Of a stretch of DNA of 64,000 nucleotides, positions 19,607 through 31,881 are shown piece by piece. This DNA is from Cordylochernes scorpioides. Taxonomy: Eukaryota; Arthropoda; Arachnida; Pseudoscorpiones; Chernetidae. The notes under the pieces were generated by a model, which did no database searches, was not told the origin of the DNA, and saw only the letters and a list, made by a program, of their open reading frames with translations. The position numbers and the translations under genes are program-made. The stretch spans positions 44,190,406 to 44,254,405 of the forward strand of contig CP092877.1 of assembly GCA_030710605.1 (NCBI GenBank). Reading direction: 5' to 3'. Each line of letters opens with the position of its first letter. Position 1 is the stretch's first letter.

Positions 19607-20489
19607 CAACGCCCTTCTACAGGAAAATTAAAATAAAGTAAATTAAATTATATTACACTGAGATTAAGCGAGGCAAATGTATAACAAACTATATAAAACA
19701 AATATTAGAAACAAACAAACACACGTGAGACTACTCGTGCGTCAGATGCATATGAATAAATCAATAAACTGAAATTTTGATATTTGTGTGTATATATATA
19801 GCGAATTTGATTGTCCAAAATATGAACTGATATAGAATCGGATTAAGAATATGGCATATTTAGGACAGAATAACTATTGACTTTGTGGTCTCTGAGTTCA
19901 TGATACAGTGGGGGGTTGGGTGGCAGCAGGGAATATTACATCATAAATTTCCGGTAAATCAATTTTTCTATTAAGGCTATGGAATTTACTTGACAGGAGG
20001 GATTCGATGATTAGTCTTTGATGTTACACATAGTTGTATAACACTTTTCAAATACTTTGTTTATAATTAAATTGCATATTATACAGGTTTTCTCATAATA
20101 CAGATTCAAGTAGTTGTTGTTGTTGTCGTGTCCAATAAAGAGCCTCAGATGTCTCCATGCATCTCTATCAAAACAGCAGCAATGTCCACTATCTTGGGTG
20201 TGTAAAGCTGCTGCTCTGGGTCCATGTCGTACAGATTCATGTGGTAAAGGGGTAAAAACTGGACCACGTGGTATTTGTCACATACCATTTTGATTAAAAC
20301 TGGGTTTACTATAAATAAGAGAAGCTGGAGGCCATTGTCAACATACCAAGCTTCCATCCTATCTATTGGTAGCCCTGACAGGCAAACGACCACGGGGTTA
20401 TTCTTATTAACTTAGTTTATATGTTCACAATTTTATCTCCTCTGACTAACTATTTACCTAATAAATTAGTTTTTTTTTTAACCAAACGA

Positions 20490-21085
20490 CTCGCCGACGT
20501 TTCATTAGCGCTACAATATTGTGGCAAAGTATTTATTAATTTTATTAACAGAGTATCATTTTTGATGTTTATACTTTGATACTCTGTAGACTTCCCTCTT
20601 TACTTATCTTTTTTTTTATCATTCATGTTTTGTTCTTTTCTAAGATAAATTGGTTGTCTCCTCCTGAAGTTTTTGTCTTCCCTAATTTTCCACGCGGCAT
20701 TTTGGTGAAGATGCTGGGTAAGTTAGGGAAGACAAACTGAACACCGCCGTGCTAAAGCCAAGACTTCCCTTGAAGATGACGATGTCCCTATAGACGATAC
20801 GACGACAAAGCCGCTCCTCACGCCGCAAGAAAAAGGACGCAAAGGTACTAGGGACAAAGTTCCAAGACTTCGATGGAATCCTTGGCAGAAGCACGCCAGA
20901 TCCATGTCAGTATCTACAATAATTTCAAGCTGTGGATCACAGCTCCCATAGGGAGGAAGCTATGTAACAAAGTATTTATTAATTTTATTAACATCACTCA
21001 TAGTTTCTTCTTGCCTAAAATAAATTGGTTGTCTCCTCCTGAAGTTTTTGTCTTCCCTAATTTTCCACGCGGCAATATATTTTAT
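20490..21085 (+). repeat. Repeat family FB4, two partial copies
   Basis: 20490-20700 and 20965-21080 share AAAGTATTTATTAATTTTAT and GGTTGTCTCCTCCTGAAGTT followed by CTAATTTTCCACGCGGCA. A third, inverted copy lies inside the Tigger element (38075-38330). GACGTTTCATTAGCGC near 20497 recalls the GAAACGTC word of FB1/FB2. The GC-rich spacer 20712-20960 looks coding-like, but I do not recognise it. Confidence 0.6.
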
Positions 21086-21123
21086 ACGTAAAATATTTTA
21101 AACGTAATAATTTATTAATTCAC

Positions 21124-21480
21124 TATATTGGGGGGTCGGTGGAAGGATTGTCTAAACCGTTGGTTTTCGACCGCTACGACCCGGGTTCAATTCCCGCATT
21201 GGGCACTTTTTTCTGATAAAAAAAAATTGCTCCAATGCCCCCCAATTCTTGCAAAAGTCAAAACCCACCAGCGAATGCAAATAACCAAACGGGGCTCTGG
21301 CACATCTATTAATGCAAATTCGAACTGCTTTTCACACGTGGTGCACTTTACATTATTTTTAGTTTAGTGTTGTTTCTTGACGCAAGCATCCCTTATGGGG
21401 ATATCGCGTCTGATTTGATAATAAATAAATAATTATCATGGCCTGTACCACGTGTATTAGGGATAAGCAAAAAAAAAAAA
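21124..21480 (+). mobile_element. tRNA-derived SINE, best copy
   Basis: Head with GTCGGTGGAAGG (A-box-like) and GGGTTCAATTCCC (B-box-like), then a body with CCCCCCAATTCTTGCAAAAG and ACCAGCGAATGCAAATAACC. The tail ends ATTATCATGGCCTGTACCAC and a run of 14 A. About 60 bp near 21350-21430 look foreign to the family. Confidence 0.75.
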
Positions 21481-22519
21481 AACCTATAATTTGGATACAA
21501 AGTTCTGTTTAACATAATTCGGCTTGTAGTTTTATCAATGTCAAACCATAAATACAAAAGACAATCCATTTTAAGTCAGCTCTATGGACCCATTTCAGCG
21601 CGATGGTGGCGCTCGAGTGGCGGAAGTCGGAACTAAATATTATTTTGCCTTATTTTGGCCTGGTTTAAATTAAAATTTGAGTGATTTCACTTCCATAGTT
21701 GTTTATTTATATTTATCAACCTGAGACACGTCAATTAACTTTAAAAGGGGCGTAAAAAAATTGAACTAATTTTAGTTCCAACTTCTGCCACTCGAGCGCC
21801 ACCGTCGAGTAGATATTTGGTCCATAAAGCTTAGCATGAGCAACATGGCGGAATAATTGTTACTGAGCAACATGGAGAAAATAAATAAAATATATATTTT
21901 TTGTATACTCTCTATATTAGAGAGAGTGAAAAATATATATATTGCGTTACCACAATATATTGTTTGTATTATAAAACGATGAGAGAGGGAAATATATATA
22001 TATATTTTTTTGAGAACGTGGTAGCCAAAGGTAGAACACGTTCCGCCATCTAGTGTACAAATTTATAATTACTTATATTTTAATACATTGTTTACAATAG
22101 TTTTAAATATGTAATTGTATAAAATTTTATTGTTTTATTACATTTTTTAAAATATGAAAAACTAATATGTGTTTATAAGAGCGTTAAAATTCTAATATAT
22201 TTGAATTATATTTATTAATTTTAAATATTTAATAGTTATTTTTTTTTTTGTGTATCACGTTATTTTGAGGTATGAAGTTTTCAAAATAATTGTGCTAAAA
22301 ACTATTTTATAATTAATAATCTTGTAAAAATGAAATTATTACTTATTTTTCAACTAATATATGTTTTTGGCTCAACGAATATCTTAAATAATATTTAATT
22401 ATACCGAATAATTTTGATTCAAGTATACCATATAAATTTAATATTTCAAAATAAAAATATTCGAGTTATTTTCAAAAAAATTATGTATGTAATTTTTTTT
22501 TATAAAGTTAATATAAAAA

Positions 22520-22605
22520 AAAAAATGGCTACAACGAGTATCGAACCTGCGACAAATTTAATTTGGCATTTTTATAAAGCTGAGTCACTATTCAGCCATT
22601 CTATT
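22520..22605 (-). other. tRNA-like sequence
   Basis: On the minus strand ATGGCTGAATAGTGACTCAG and GGTTCGATACTC look like A and B boxes, and both ends can pair (ATGGCT / AGCCAT). The middle is AT-rich and gives no convincing anticodon arm. Probably a SINE head or pseudo-tRNA. The flanks 21481-22519 and 22606-22769 are very AT-rich and show no gene. Confidence 0.4.
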
Positions 22606-22769
22606 AAATATAACAAGTAAAATACTTTTTTAACATTAAATTTTTAAAAAATGGTAGCAGGCGGTCCAAGTCAGATGCTATCTAGCGTGGTCAAACGATC
22701 TCTAATACATCACGTGACCCAAGTCTCTTTCATTCTTGGCAAGCTGCTACCCACGGCCCCATGATGCCT

Positions 22770-23250
22770 TTATTAAACATTATCTTCCGAAAGCTTTATA
22801 AAGAAGGAGAAATGCAAGCTATTAACTTGCATCACGGTGACGAGGGCCAAAAACCTGAAACGCGTACGTGGTTAGCTTTTCTTGATTAATATAGAATTGG
22901 TATTTGGCTAATTCTGGAATAATTGACAATCAACGAATGTGAAAAATAGTAAAAAAGTGAATTTGTACTTGGATCAGGTGGATAAATTGAGAAAAAGGGG
23001 CATTGTTATATGAACGTTGTTATATATGATCGATTTATAAATATTTGTTCCGATAGATGGCACAAGCCATCAGCAACTTTTAGTTGCACGATCAGGAAAT
23101 GCCCCCTTTTTCTCAATCAACGAATAGTTGATATTTATTCCGACAGATGACGCAAGCCATCAGCAACTTTTAGTTGCATGATCAGGAGATATGCCTTTTT
23201 TTGTTAGTTTATTAACTTGATCCCAGTACACTTTTGTACTATTTTTTCAC
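22770..23250 (+). repeat. Repeat related to 14513-14760, two direct arms
   Basis: CCATCAGCAACTTTTAGTTG occurs at ~23068 and ~23159 with the same flanks. Upstream, GGTGACGAGGGCCAAAAACC followed by TGAAACGCG resembles a worn hammerhead-type core. Confidence 0.55.
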
Positions 23251-23282
23251 ATTAAAATATTAGTTGGAAGATAAACTCCGCG

Positions 23283-23590
23283 TTTACCGGTCCCAAGCCC
23301 GGATGAAAAAGGAGAAGAGGGAGCAGTAACAAGCTCGCTAAAAAACCTGGTTCAGCTGACCCGGCTGATAGTACCCTGTAAGGGCTCCTAATCCAGGGAT
23401 ACAGGATGAGTAGCCTTTGTACTCCATGTTAGGAGTGGCTGCACATGGCGTCTGTTCCTCATGTCAGAGGCGGCCATTTCTTTTGGAGCTAAGTTGGCCT
23501 GCCACTGAGTAGTGCTCCCAGTCTTGATGACAAAGGCAGACGCATTCTACCTCACCCAGTCATGATGGTTGTCAAACAGACACCATCAAG
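23283..23590 (-). repeat. Interspersed repeat R5, minus copy
   Basis: Reverse-complement match to 15493-15760 over its whole length (CCCAAGCCCGGATGAAAAAG to GAGGTAGAATGCGTCTGCCT on the respective strands). Confidence 0.65.
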
Positions 23591-24006
23591 GGTCACAACT
23601 TGATACTCTAATATGATTGAGTGGAGATGAGAAAGAAGAAAAAGAAGTTGTAAGATTCATGTGAAAGTGAAGGTTAAGAAAAGAGGAAGCATGGGGACGC
23701 TGCAAGAGAAATTTCGCTCCGGACAACCTTGTGGTCCTATCTGTGGAACAAAAAATTAAATCTCCTATATCTATTGTTAAAATCTATTCCTAGTACACGT
23801 GGTACAGGCAATGATAATCATATGGGTACTAGTTAGCGACTGTTTGTACTTCAAGTGCACCAGATCCAAAGTTAGCGTCAATAAGACTGGAAGTTTGAGA
23901 GGAGAACCTGTACTATAGAAGACAGGGGTTGGGTCATCAACTGGGAAGATTGTGGATGGCTACAGAGTTTTGATAGATGTGCTTGGAATGACAGTTATAG
24001 AGTATC

Positions 24007-24216
24007 AAATTGACAGACACTTCTTTATTTTGTACACAGGTCTTTTCTCTTTTTTTTTCTCTCTCTCTCTTTCCCATTGTTAACAACATATGACTATTCT
24101 ATTCACGGCCTAAAATTATTGTATATATATATGTATATACAAATGTAAAGGCATACATGTATGACAGCGCAAGTGTCCCTAGGGGGACATAGCGCTTTAA
24201 ATTGAAAAAAAAAAAA
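24007..24216 (+). mobile_element. LINE 3' end (GTGTCCCTAGGGGGACATAG tail family)
   Basis: A 210 bp insertion with an exact 13 bp target duplication GTTATAGAGTATC (23994-24006, 24217-24229). It ends GCGCAAGTGTCCCTAGGGGG, ACATAGCGCTTTAAATTGA and an A run. The same tail ends the LINEs at 35298-38917 and 59740-60288. Confidence 0.8.
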
Positions 24217-24319
24217 GTTATAGAGTATCTTCAAATGTTATAACATATCATGGTTATGTAGAGCTTCTGCAAGAGTTTAGAGAATAAATATAGATTAAAA
24301 GGCCATAGTTGGTCATGTA

Positions 24320-24622
24320 AAATTCTCTTCAAGCAAGACAATGCTCTGAACACAAGTCTAACGACTTCACTCCAAGAATCACGGTTCGAACTGTTGCAAC
24401 CCACCCAGCCTACTCACCGAATATAACACCCAGAAACTACCACCTCTTAGTCAACCTTAAAAATAGCTTAGGAAGTCATCGCTTTTCAAATAATATTGAC
24501 GTCATCTCTGCTGCGCGAAAAACTATTTTGACAACCTCGACACAGACTTCTATAAAACCGGAATAATGGCTCTGTTACATCGTTGGTCAAAGTGTGTAGA
24601 CCTCAAAAGTGTAGAGAAATAA
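24320..24622 (+). pseudogene. Mariner transposase relic, C-terminal part
   Basis: Across several frames one finds QDNAL, ESRFELLQP, YHLLVNLKNSLGSHRFSNN and HRWSKCVD, which follow the order of mariner transposases (QDNA-PH, FE-L-HP-YSPDLAP, HRW-KCV). Many frame changes; long dead. It lies directly left of repeat unit 1. Confidence 0.65.
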
Positions 24623-26399
24623 ATGATTATTTTTATTGATTTTACCCTTTCTGTTTACCTTCTACAACTCCACCTTTTAAGAGAGAGACCACTAGCTGGA
24701 AAGTCCCTCTTCTATACAAATCACGTGAAACGGGAATTTACAGTAGCTACAAGATCCCCTCTACATGGAAACGACACCTTAACATTTATAAACACATTTA
24801 TTATTTTCTAAATTATTAATCTAATTGTTTAAAGATGGCGTCCCATATAACAATGGGGATTGCTTAACTCCTTCAAATAAATAGTCGTAAACATAAATTC
24901 AGATGTATACATCATGAAAAAGATTATATATTAGATAAAAATAAGATCATTTATATAAAAATATCTTCAAATGTTTCGAGGGGGGCGGCTCGGCGCACCT
25001 TTCTTTAAGGAGAATTTGACTCGAATCTCAGGAACTCAAGAGAATTTGAGCATTTCTGATATCTGCGAAATCCTTTGGATAATTTCTTATGCCATAAAAA
25101 CTAAAGCCATAAAACTCTAAATATGAGATCGGTACATGTGAAAAGACCAATAATGGTATCTGTTGTGGCCATGAATATATGCTCATTTAAAGGATTGATT
25201 CTCGATTTGAAAGTTATACCAAGATGCCTATTATATTTAAAATGCCAAATAGTGCTAAAGATTTGATATAAGAAGAAGGCAAAGGATCGAATTCTCAAGA
25301 GAAAGAGAAATCAGATGATAATTAATTGAAAGCAAATCAAGATTAATTGACTTCATATAAGTAAATATGCCTAAAGACTAGTGAATGATCCAGCTCAGAA
25401 AGTGGAAAATAGGAAAGAAAGAAAGAACAGCGTAAAAAAGAATCGGAAGCTGAAGAATCAAATCAAGAAAATTCTAGAAACAGTGCAGGATCGGAAAAAT
25501 AAAATAAAACTTGGAGATTAACTTGATGGGAAAATGAAGACTGGACTCCCAGTAAAATACCGCGATAAACACCAACTCGGCACATCGTGCCACATGCAGC
25601 ATGAAAACTCGTGAAAATTTCCGCTCTACTCCAATTTTGGTATTTCACAAAACAATAGCAGTGGCATTGCAAGTTTTCTGTCAATTTTCGTGCCTTTGTG
25701 CTAAGATCTAATGAATTAAGCCATAAATATGTTGTGAAAAGCTGATTGAGTAGGATTAATTCAAATGAACCGAAAATATGCAAGTCCATGCAGAATCATG
25801 TAACAATTCCATCATGAAATCATAAATAAGACCCTTATTTTCTCTCGTATAAGCTGAAAAGTGAGGAAACAACAATGGAGAGCCTAAGTATGAGGTTTGA
25901 AATATCTAGAGTACAAGTTAAGAAAGATCTAAAAGAATCAAGTCAACCTTTCTTTCCCAAACCTAAGAGTTATTTACAAATATGAGCAGATGGATGCAGC
26001 AAATTGTCCAAACCATCCGTTACTGGTGTTTGTACTTCAGCTTCAACTGGAATCGACCCACCAAAAGACATTACCCTCAACTCTGGAATTAACAATATCT
26101 GGAAGCTTTTTTATTCATGAACATTATCTCCGACCGTTGCTCATTTTGATCATGTTTGATAAAAATACTTTCATCAATAGAGCTCAAAGAACAAAATATG
26201 ATGAAATAACTTGCAAATTGGACTCCAAATGCATAAATCACCACTTGTACCTCCCGAGTAAATGTAAGCTCCAAGACTTACCATATAGAATTATATTGCA
26301 GAGTCGAGTACATTGCTCCCAAAGATGTCCCGAACCCTAAACAACGATCCTAAAGACCTGCTAATCACATAGAAAACTTATAATAATCAACTAATATCA

Positions 26400-26640
26400 T
26401 AACTACAATCATGGAAGAATTAATAAAAAAAAGTGTTAACCAGCCTTAGAGAAGTTATTGAAACAGCGAGACCAATTGGGTAAGAGCAGTTTGGATTCAG
26501 ACCAAGACATAATACAGCCCATCTTATCACAGTTATATTTGAGAAAGTCCAGCATTGATCTTTGAACAGACTCTGCTTATAAAACAAGAGATCCAACACC
26601 AGCCTACAGACAAGATGTTCCATTTTTATTCAAAGAAGGC
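26400..26640 (+). pseudogene. LINE reverse transcriptase relic in unit 1
   Basis: One frame gives EQFGFRPRHNTAHLITVIFE, the conserved QFGFR-H-T block of LINE reverse transcriptases, with stops before and after. The equivalent stretch in unit 2 (54460-54700) is deleted in this block and more worn. Confidence 0.6.
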
Positions 26641-27235
26641 TTCCTAAACGAATCACAAGAACAAGAATGATTCGCCTTGTGATAGAGCTTCTAGTAGAAT
26701 TGGCTTTGATAATTTAAAGATAATAAATGCCTTCATCCAAGTTCCCTGATAGAAAAATATAATCGGAAAATGATCTGAAAAAGGCCAGAAGGACCAAACG
26801 CTGCGTAAAAAATTTGTCAAACTTAACTGCTTTTCTTCTTTTGGACCGTCCGCTATTCCTGAAATTGTTGCCCTGTCCCCGTGCAGAATCTGGCGCCGAG
26901 GTCCCCTATCTTGCAGAAATGGCATTCCAAAACCTGGAGTCAAGTGAATAAGGTATTTCAAATTCTATATTTAGTCTATATTTATATAATTCTCTATATT
27001 CCATCTTGTTAAATTTTTAATTATATCATGTGGTTCGACTTTTTTTTGTTCCTTTTGCAAATCTAGCGCCTTTGTTCCTATCTAGATCTTCTGGTCATTC
27101 AGAACATTTGTTTAGTTTGTTTAATTGTGTTCTAGGCATTAGTTTTTTTTCTAGCCAGTCCATCTGCCTATTTCGCGCGGGATTTCTGGTTTGTTCTTCT
27201 TACTGGTTTATATGATCAACTAGTTTGGTCATATT

Positions 27236-28990
27236 TTCTGGGGCCTCGTTCGTTCTGGTCCGTCTGGTCTCCTAGTTCGTTCAATTACTCCAAGTGCTTT
27301 CGTTTGTCCTTGACGTTTGGCGTTCTTGTCTGTGCGTTCCCGTTAGTTCGTTCGCCCTGTCCTAGTGTTGGTTCAGGTGTTCTGGGGTGTTGTTCGTATC
27401 TATCGCGTACATATCGTATCGCTCGTCCAGGAGGCGTCGTGCGGTCTAGTGCGTACTGTGCGTTCTAGTGCGTCCAATGCTCTGGGGTGTTTGTTCTGGC
27501 CTAGTTCGCGCGTTCATTCTAGCGTTGTTCGCTCAGCTGGGGCGTCCAAGCGTGCTTGGGCTTACCATTGTACTAGACTGGTTGTTCGTTATAGCCTGAT
27601 CTTTCGGCTAGTTCGTTCGGGAATTCAAGGTTTGTTAAAACAGATCAGTTGGTATTCCAAGGCCTCGTTCGCTCTAGTCCCTGCGGTCTCCTAGTTCGTT
27701 CGATGAGTTCTAGTGCTTTCGTTTGTCCTTGACGTTTGGCGTTCTTGTCTGTGCGTTCCCGTTAGTTCGTTCGCCCTGTCCTAGTGTTGGTTCAGGTGTT
27801 CTGGGGTGTTGTTCGTGTCTATCGCGTACACGCGTATTAGGTCGTATCGCTCGTCCAGGAGGCGTCGTGCGGTCTAGTGCGTACTGTGCGTTCTAGTGCG
27901 TCCAATGCTCTGGGATGTTTGTTCTGGCCTAGTTCGCGCGTTCGTTCTAGCGTTGTTCGTTCAGCTGGGGCGCCCAGGCGTGCTTGGGCTTACCATTGTA
28001 CTAGACTGGTTGTTCGCTCTAGGTTGACTCTTCGACTAGTTTGTGCGGGAATTCAAGGTTTGTTAGACCAGTTTGGTTGGCTATTCCAGGGCCTTGTTCG
28101 TTCTAGTTCGTTCTGTCTACTAGTTCGTTCATCAGTCCTAGTGCTTTCGTTTGTCCTTGACGTTTGGCGTTCTTGTCTGTGCGTCCCGTTAGTTCGTTCG
28201 CCCTGTCCTAGTGTTGGTTCAGGTGTTCTGGGTTGTTGTTCGTATCTATCGCGTACATGCGTATTAGGTCGTATCGCTCGTCCAGGAGGCGTCGTGCGGT
28301 CTAGTGTGTACTGTGCGTTCTAGTGCGTGCAATTCTTTGGGATGTTCGTTCTGACCTAGTTCGCGCGTTCGTTCTAGCGTTGTTCGTTCAGCTGGGGCGT
28401 CCAGGCGTGCTTGGGCTTACCATTGTACTAGACTGGTTGTTCGTTCTTGCCTGACCGTTCGACTAGTTCGTGCAAGAATTCAAGGTTTGCTAGGATTGTT
28501 GGTCGTGTATTCCAGGGACTCGTTCGTTCTGGTCCGTCTGGTCACCTAGTTCGTTCAATCTCTCCTAGTGCTTTCGTTTGTCCTTGACGTTTAGCGTTCT
28601 TGTCTGTTCATTCCCGTTAGTTCGTTCGCCCTGTCCTAGTGTTGGTTCAGGTGTTCTGGGGTGTTGTTCGTATCTATCGCGTACATGCGTATCAGGTCGT
28701 ATCGCTCGTCCAGGAGGCGTCGTGCGGTCTAGTGCGTACTGTGCGTTCTAGTGCGTTCAATGCTCTGGGGTGTTTGCTCTGACCTAGTTCGCGCGTTCGT
28801 TCTAACGTTGTTCGTTCAGCTGGGGCGTCCAGGCGTGCTTGGGCTTACCATTGTACTAGACTGGTTGTTAGTTCTAGCCTGACCTTTCGGCTAGTTCGTG
28901 CGGGAATTCAAGGTTGTTTTGAACAGTTTGATTGGGTTAATTGGTACCTACTAGTCCAACTAGTCGCCTAGTTCGTTCGATCACTCTTAG
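27236..28990 (+). repeat. ~425 bp subrepeats, four copies (unit 1)
   Basis: The phrase TGCTTTCGTTTGTCCTTGAC starts at about 27295, 27713, 28142 and 28569, giving periods of 418-429 bp. The plus strand is rich in T, G and C and poor in A, with countless GTTCGTTC words. Open frames here simply reflect the lack of A. Unit 2 has only two copies. Confidence 0.88.
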
Positions 28991-29879
28991 TATACTCGTT
29001 CATTCTGGAGCGTTTTTCCTTGTTAATTCCTGTTTCTACTGTACGTTTGCGCGTTCTTGGGCGCTTTTACCCTACAAAACTGGCGTTGTGTGTGTGCCCA
29101 TATATGGTTTCTAGAAGTATTTTAAACTTTAACTATCCCTTTTAAGAATGGCAATGTGCTGGCCTTTGAGGTGTGCCTAGGGAGGAAGCAGACCTGCAGT
29201 GCGGCCTGGGATTCACTTCTGGAATCCAAGACCCAAGCTCGGATGTGGAAAGTCCTATTCTCAAATATCAGAACCCAGGCCCTTGAGAATATCATCTAAT
29301 TTTCAACTCCGGGAGACCTGCCGTGACCATCCAAGTCCCTATTCTCAAACCCAAGAAGCCCCTATTCTTACAAGTCTGAATAAAAATAATGTTAAAAATT
29401 TATTGAATCTTTTTTTTTTTAACGATTCAGCCACAAAGTTCCTCCAAGTTAGAAAATTTAAGCCTTAATTACACTGGTTAACAACATTTTTCCCCCAAGT
29501 AAATCTGATGGTGTTTATAGTGAGACTTTTCATGCTGAACTCAAAAATCTAATGAAAAATTTACCATCACCTATGGTTTTTTGCGTGAAAACCTTTTTTA
29601 GTATTGGGATTAACACAGCTAAAAATGCTAACAATGTTACATAAGCATTTTCACATAAACTTTATTACATTACACTGGTGAACTAAAAATATTTTTTGGC
29701 CTAAAAGAAACAGCATTTTATCTTGATGTAAATTTTGTGCTGATTCCAAATATACCATTAGTTTTTTTCGATTACACAAGGTTTCTGAGAGAACCACCAC
29801 ATTAAATTTGAGAATATTTTTCATATATAGGTTTATATGAACGAAATATATTTATTTTATTAAAATGTAGTGACAGTTA

Positions 29880-30830
29880 AAGAGGGCATTTTCGTTTGAC
29901 CTCAGATTCGACAATTGCTGCAGGATGGGATTTTAAAGATAGCTTAAATGAAGTTGAAGCAGAAGCATGGAATATTTTAGAAACGTTTGGAAGAACTTTT
30001 TGGGAAATGTTAGGGAAGAAATCTACAGTGACTTAGTTAATGAACTCTTACTTTTCTAAAAACACTGAGATATAACATGTCTCTCTGCATTCACCTCTAG
30101 ATTTCTTTCCCGAAAATCTTGGTGCAGTTAGCGATGATCATAATGAGAGATTCATCAATATATCACGCACACACAAAGCTTCATTAAGACCAGCGGTCTT
30201 ATACAGATTCACCACAGGAAGAAATAATAGATGGAGCTCCTATACTCCAGGCAGCGCAGCGCCCAACAACAGTCTCCTGGTCCGACGCTTGTCCAATGGC
30301 CACACAGATTCATCAAGATATATAAAGCATGGAGAAGCGGTACAACAGTATGCTTGCTGACTATTACTGGACACTCAAGAGGGATGTACCACAAGCAACG
30401 TATAGAAGAAACTGCACCTTGACAGTGGATTTTCTTCTATACGTTGTTTGTGGTACATCCTTCTTGAGTGTCCAATAGTAGTCAGCAAGCATAATGCTGT
30501 ATCGCTTCTCCATGCTTTATATATCTTGATGAATTCTCATCATGATCGTCGCTAATTGCACCAAGATTTTCGGGAAAGAAATATAGAGGTGAATGCAGGA
30601 ATTGGATCATGAGAGACGTGTTACATTCACTGTTTTCAGGAAAGTAAGAGTTCATTAACAAAGTCACTCTAGTTTCTCCCCTAACATTACCCAAAATTTT
30701 CTTCCAAAGATTTCTAAAAATAATTCCACGCTGCTTCTTCAATTTCATTTAAGCTATCTTAAAATTTCCTATCCTGCAGAAATTATCGAATTTGAGGTCC
30801 AATGGAAATGCCTTTAACTTTCGCATTACT
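29880..30830. pseudogene. Inverted pair of protein relics (unit 1)
   Basis: Two ~450 bp arms mirror each other around 30420. Each arm contains broken frames with LGAV, SDDHNERF and, from the unit 2 copy (58440-59370), RTLKRDVPQATYRRKSTVKV. These words recall an uncharacterised arthropod protein family (DEHGERFHQD, YCWTLKRD), probably from a transposon. Both arms are dead. Confidence 0.5.
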
Positions 30831-30937
30831 TATGCTAGGAAATTTTTGCTTCAAATAGGCACATCCAGCAGAATTTGGGATTCATTGCCTTTCAGAGTCC
30901 TTCAATTTTCTTCAATATTATGGTAAGTATATTTAAT

Positions 30938-31229
30938 TTCTATGAAAAATAGACACTTAGGCCAGTTAGTTTTTTTTTTCTCAACGTTTCGACAAAAATC
31001 TTTTGTCTTCGTCAGGAGAAGAAAATAAGAGCAATTTTTAACGCCTTGCCAAATGCTTTATTTTTATTTACTTCTCCTAAAAAAAAAAAAAACTACTGAC
31101 AAAGACAAAAGATTTTTGTCGAAACGTTGAGAAAAAAAAAAAAAAACTCTAACTGGCCGAAGTGGCTATTTTTCGTAGAAATATGAATGCCGGGGGGGGG
31201 GGGGGGGGGGGCAGGCAACTTCTATCTTT
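30938..31229 (-). mobile_element. Fold-back element FB2
   Basis: 292 bp inside unit 1 with an exact 13 bp target duplication AAGTATATTTAAT (30925-30937, 31230-31242). Unit 2 has the empty site at 59479-59491. Ends TTCTATGAAAAATAGACAC and its mirror near 31165. A run of 20 G lies at 31192-31211. Confidence 0.85.
30978..31020 (-). ncRNA. Hammerhead-ribozyme-like motif in FB2
   Basis: Minus strand: CTGACGA, extra A, stem II GACAAAA/TTTTGTC with a 3-nt loop, GAA, ACGTT. Stem I is five perfect pairs (TTCTC with GAGAA). All invariant core positions are kept. Stem III is only the self-complementary ACGT. The right arm has the mirror copy with G8 changed to A (CTGACAA, 31096-31102). Confidence 0.55.
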
Positions 31230-31704
31230 AAGTATATTTAATGGTATGTGTGCTTTGATTTAGATGTAATATCTATAATTATTGTCAGACAAAAATAACA
31301 GTCTGAATAATGATTTTTAGTTCCCTCCATACCATTTGAAGTGCAAAAGCCATATGACCTTTACCTTTAATCCTCCCTGTAAGAGGCCGAGCACAAGCTT
31401 GACAACAAAGATGAGGAGCCTAAGTCTTATCTTGGTCACCCCACTTTACATCCAAAGTTCATAGCATCTTTTGATGGGTGGTATAATATTACGCCTTTGA
31501 AAGTTAATTCTCCACATATGTAACAGAAAGTATCTGGATTATTCACACGACACTTTGGCATCGTCTTGTGTACGCGATCTATAAAAACAATTTGATAGAA
31601 TACGAAAAGGGAGAGAGAGATATTTATAACCCAGGTTCCTGGGGCACAGAGCGTCAACTACCCGGGGTGTCCAGCTCAATGAAAAGGAAAAAAAAAAAAA
31701 ACTA

Positions 31705-31881
31705 CAGTTAAACCTGTCTATAGCGCCCCCTATAAATAGCGCCTCCCTCTCTATAGCGTCCGATTTTAAATACGTAGTACGAAGCGATTTACATTAAAAG
31801 TGGCCTGTCTATAGCACCCCCTCTCTATAGCACCCTATTTTGGTGAGTCCCAAGAGGGAGCGCTATAGACAGGTTTAACTG
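31705..31881. mobile_element. MITE with TIR CAGTTAAACCTG, in unit 1
   Basis: TA-flanked, TIR as at 13235. It sits at the same place in unit 2 (60511), so it inserted before the units multiplied. Confidence 0.85.

Noticed and set aside
20145-20393. Open minus-strand frame (RMEAWYVDNGLQLLLFIVN), vaguely like the gelsolin-type end of Sec24
   Set aside because: The similarity is limited to a few residues, the rest does not follow Sec24, and no exon borders support it.
27365-28323. ORFs of 109 and 148 codons in the T/G-rich block
   Set aside because: They exist because A (and so stop codons) is rare here; the frames are not kept between subrepeats or units.
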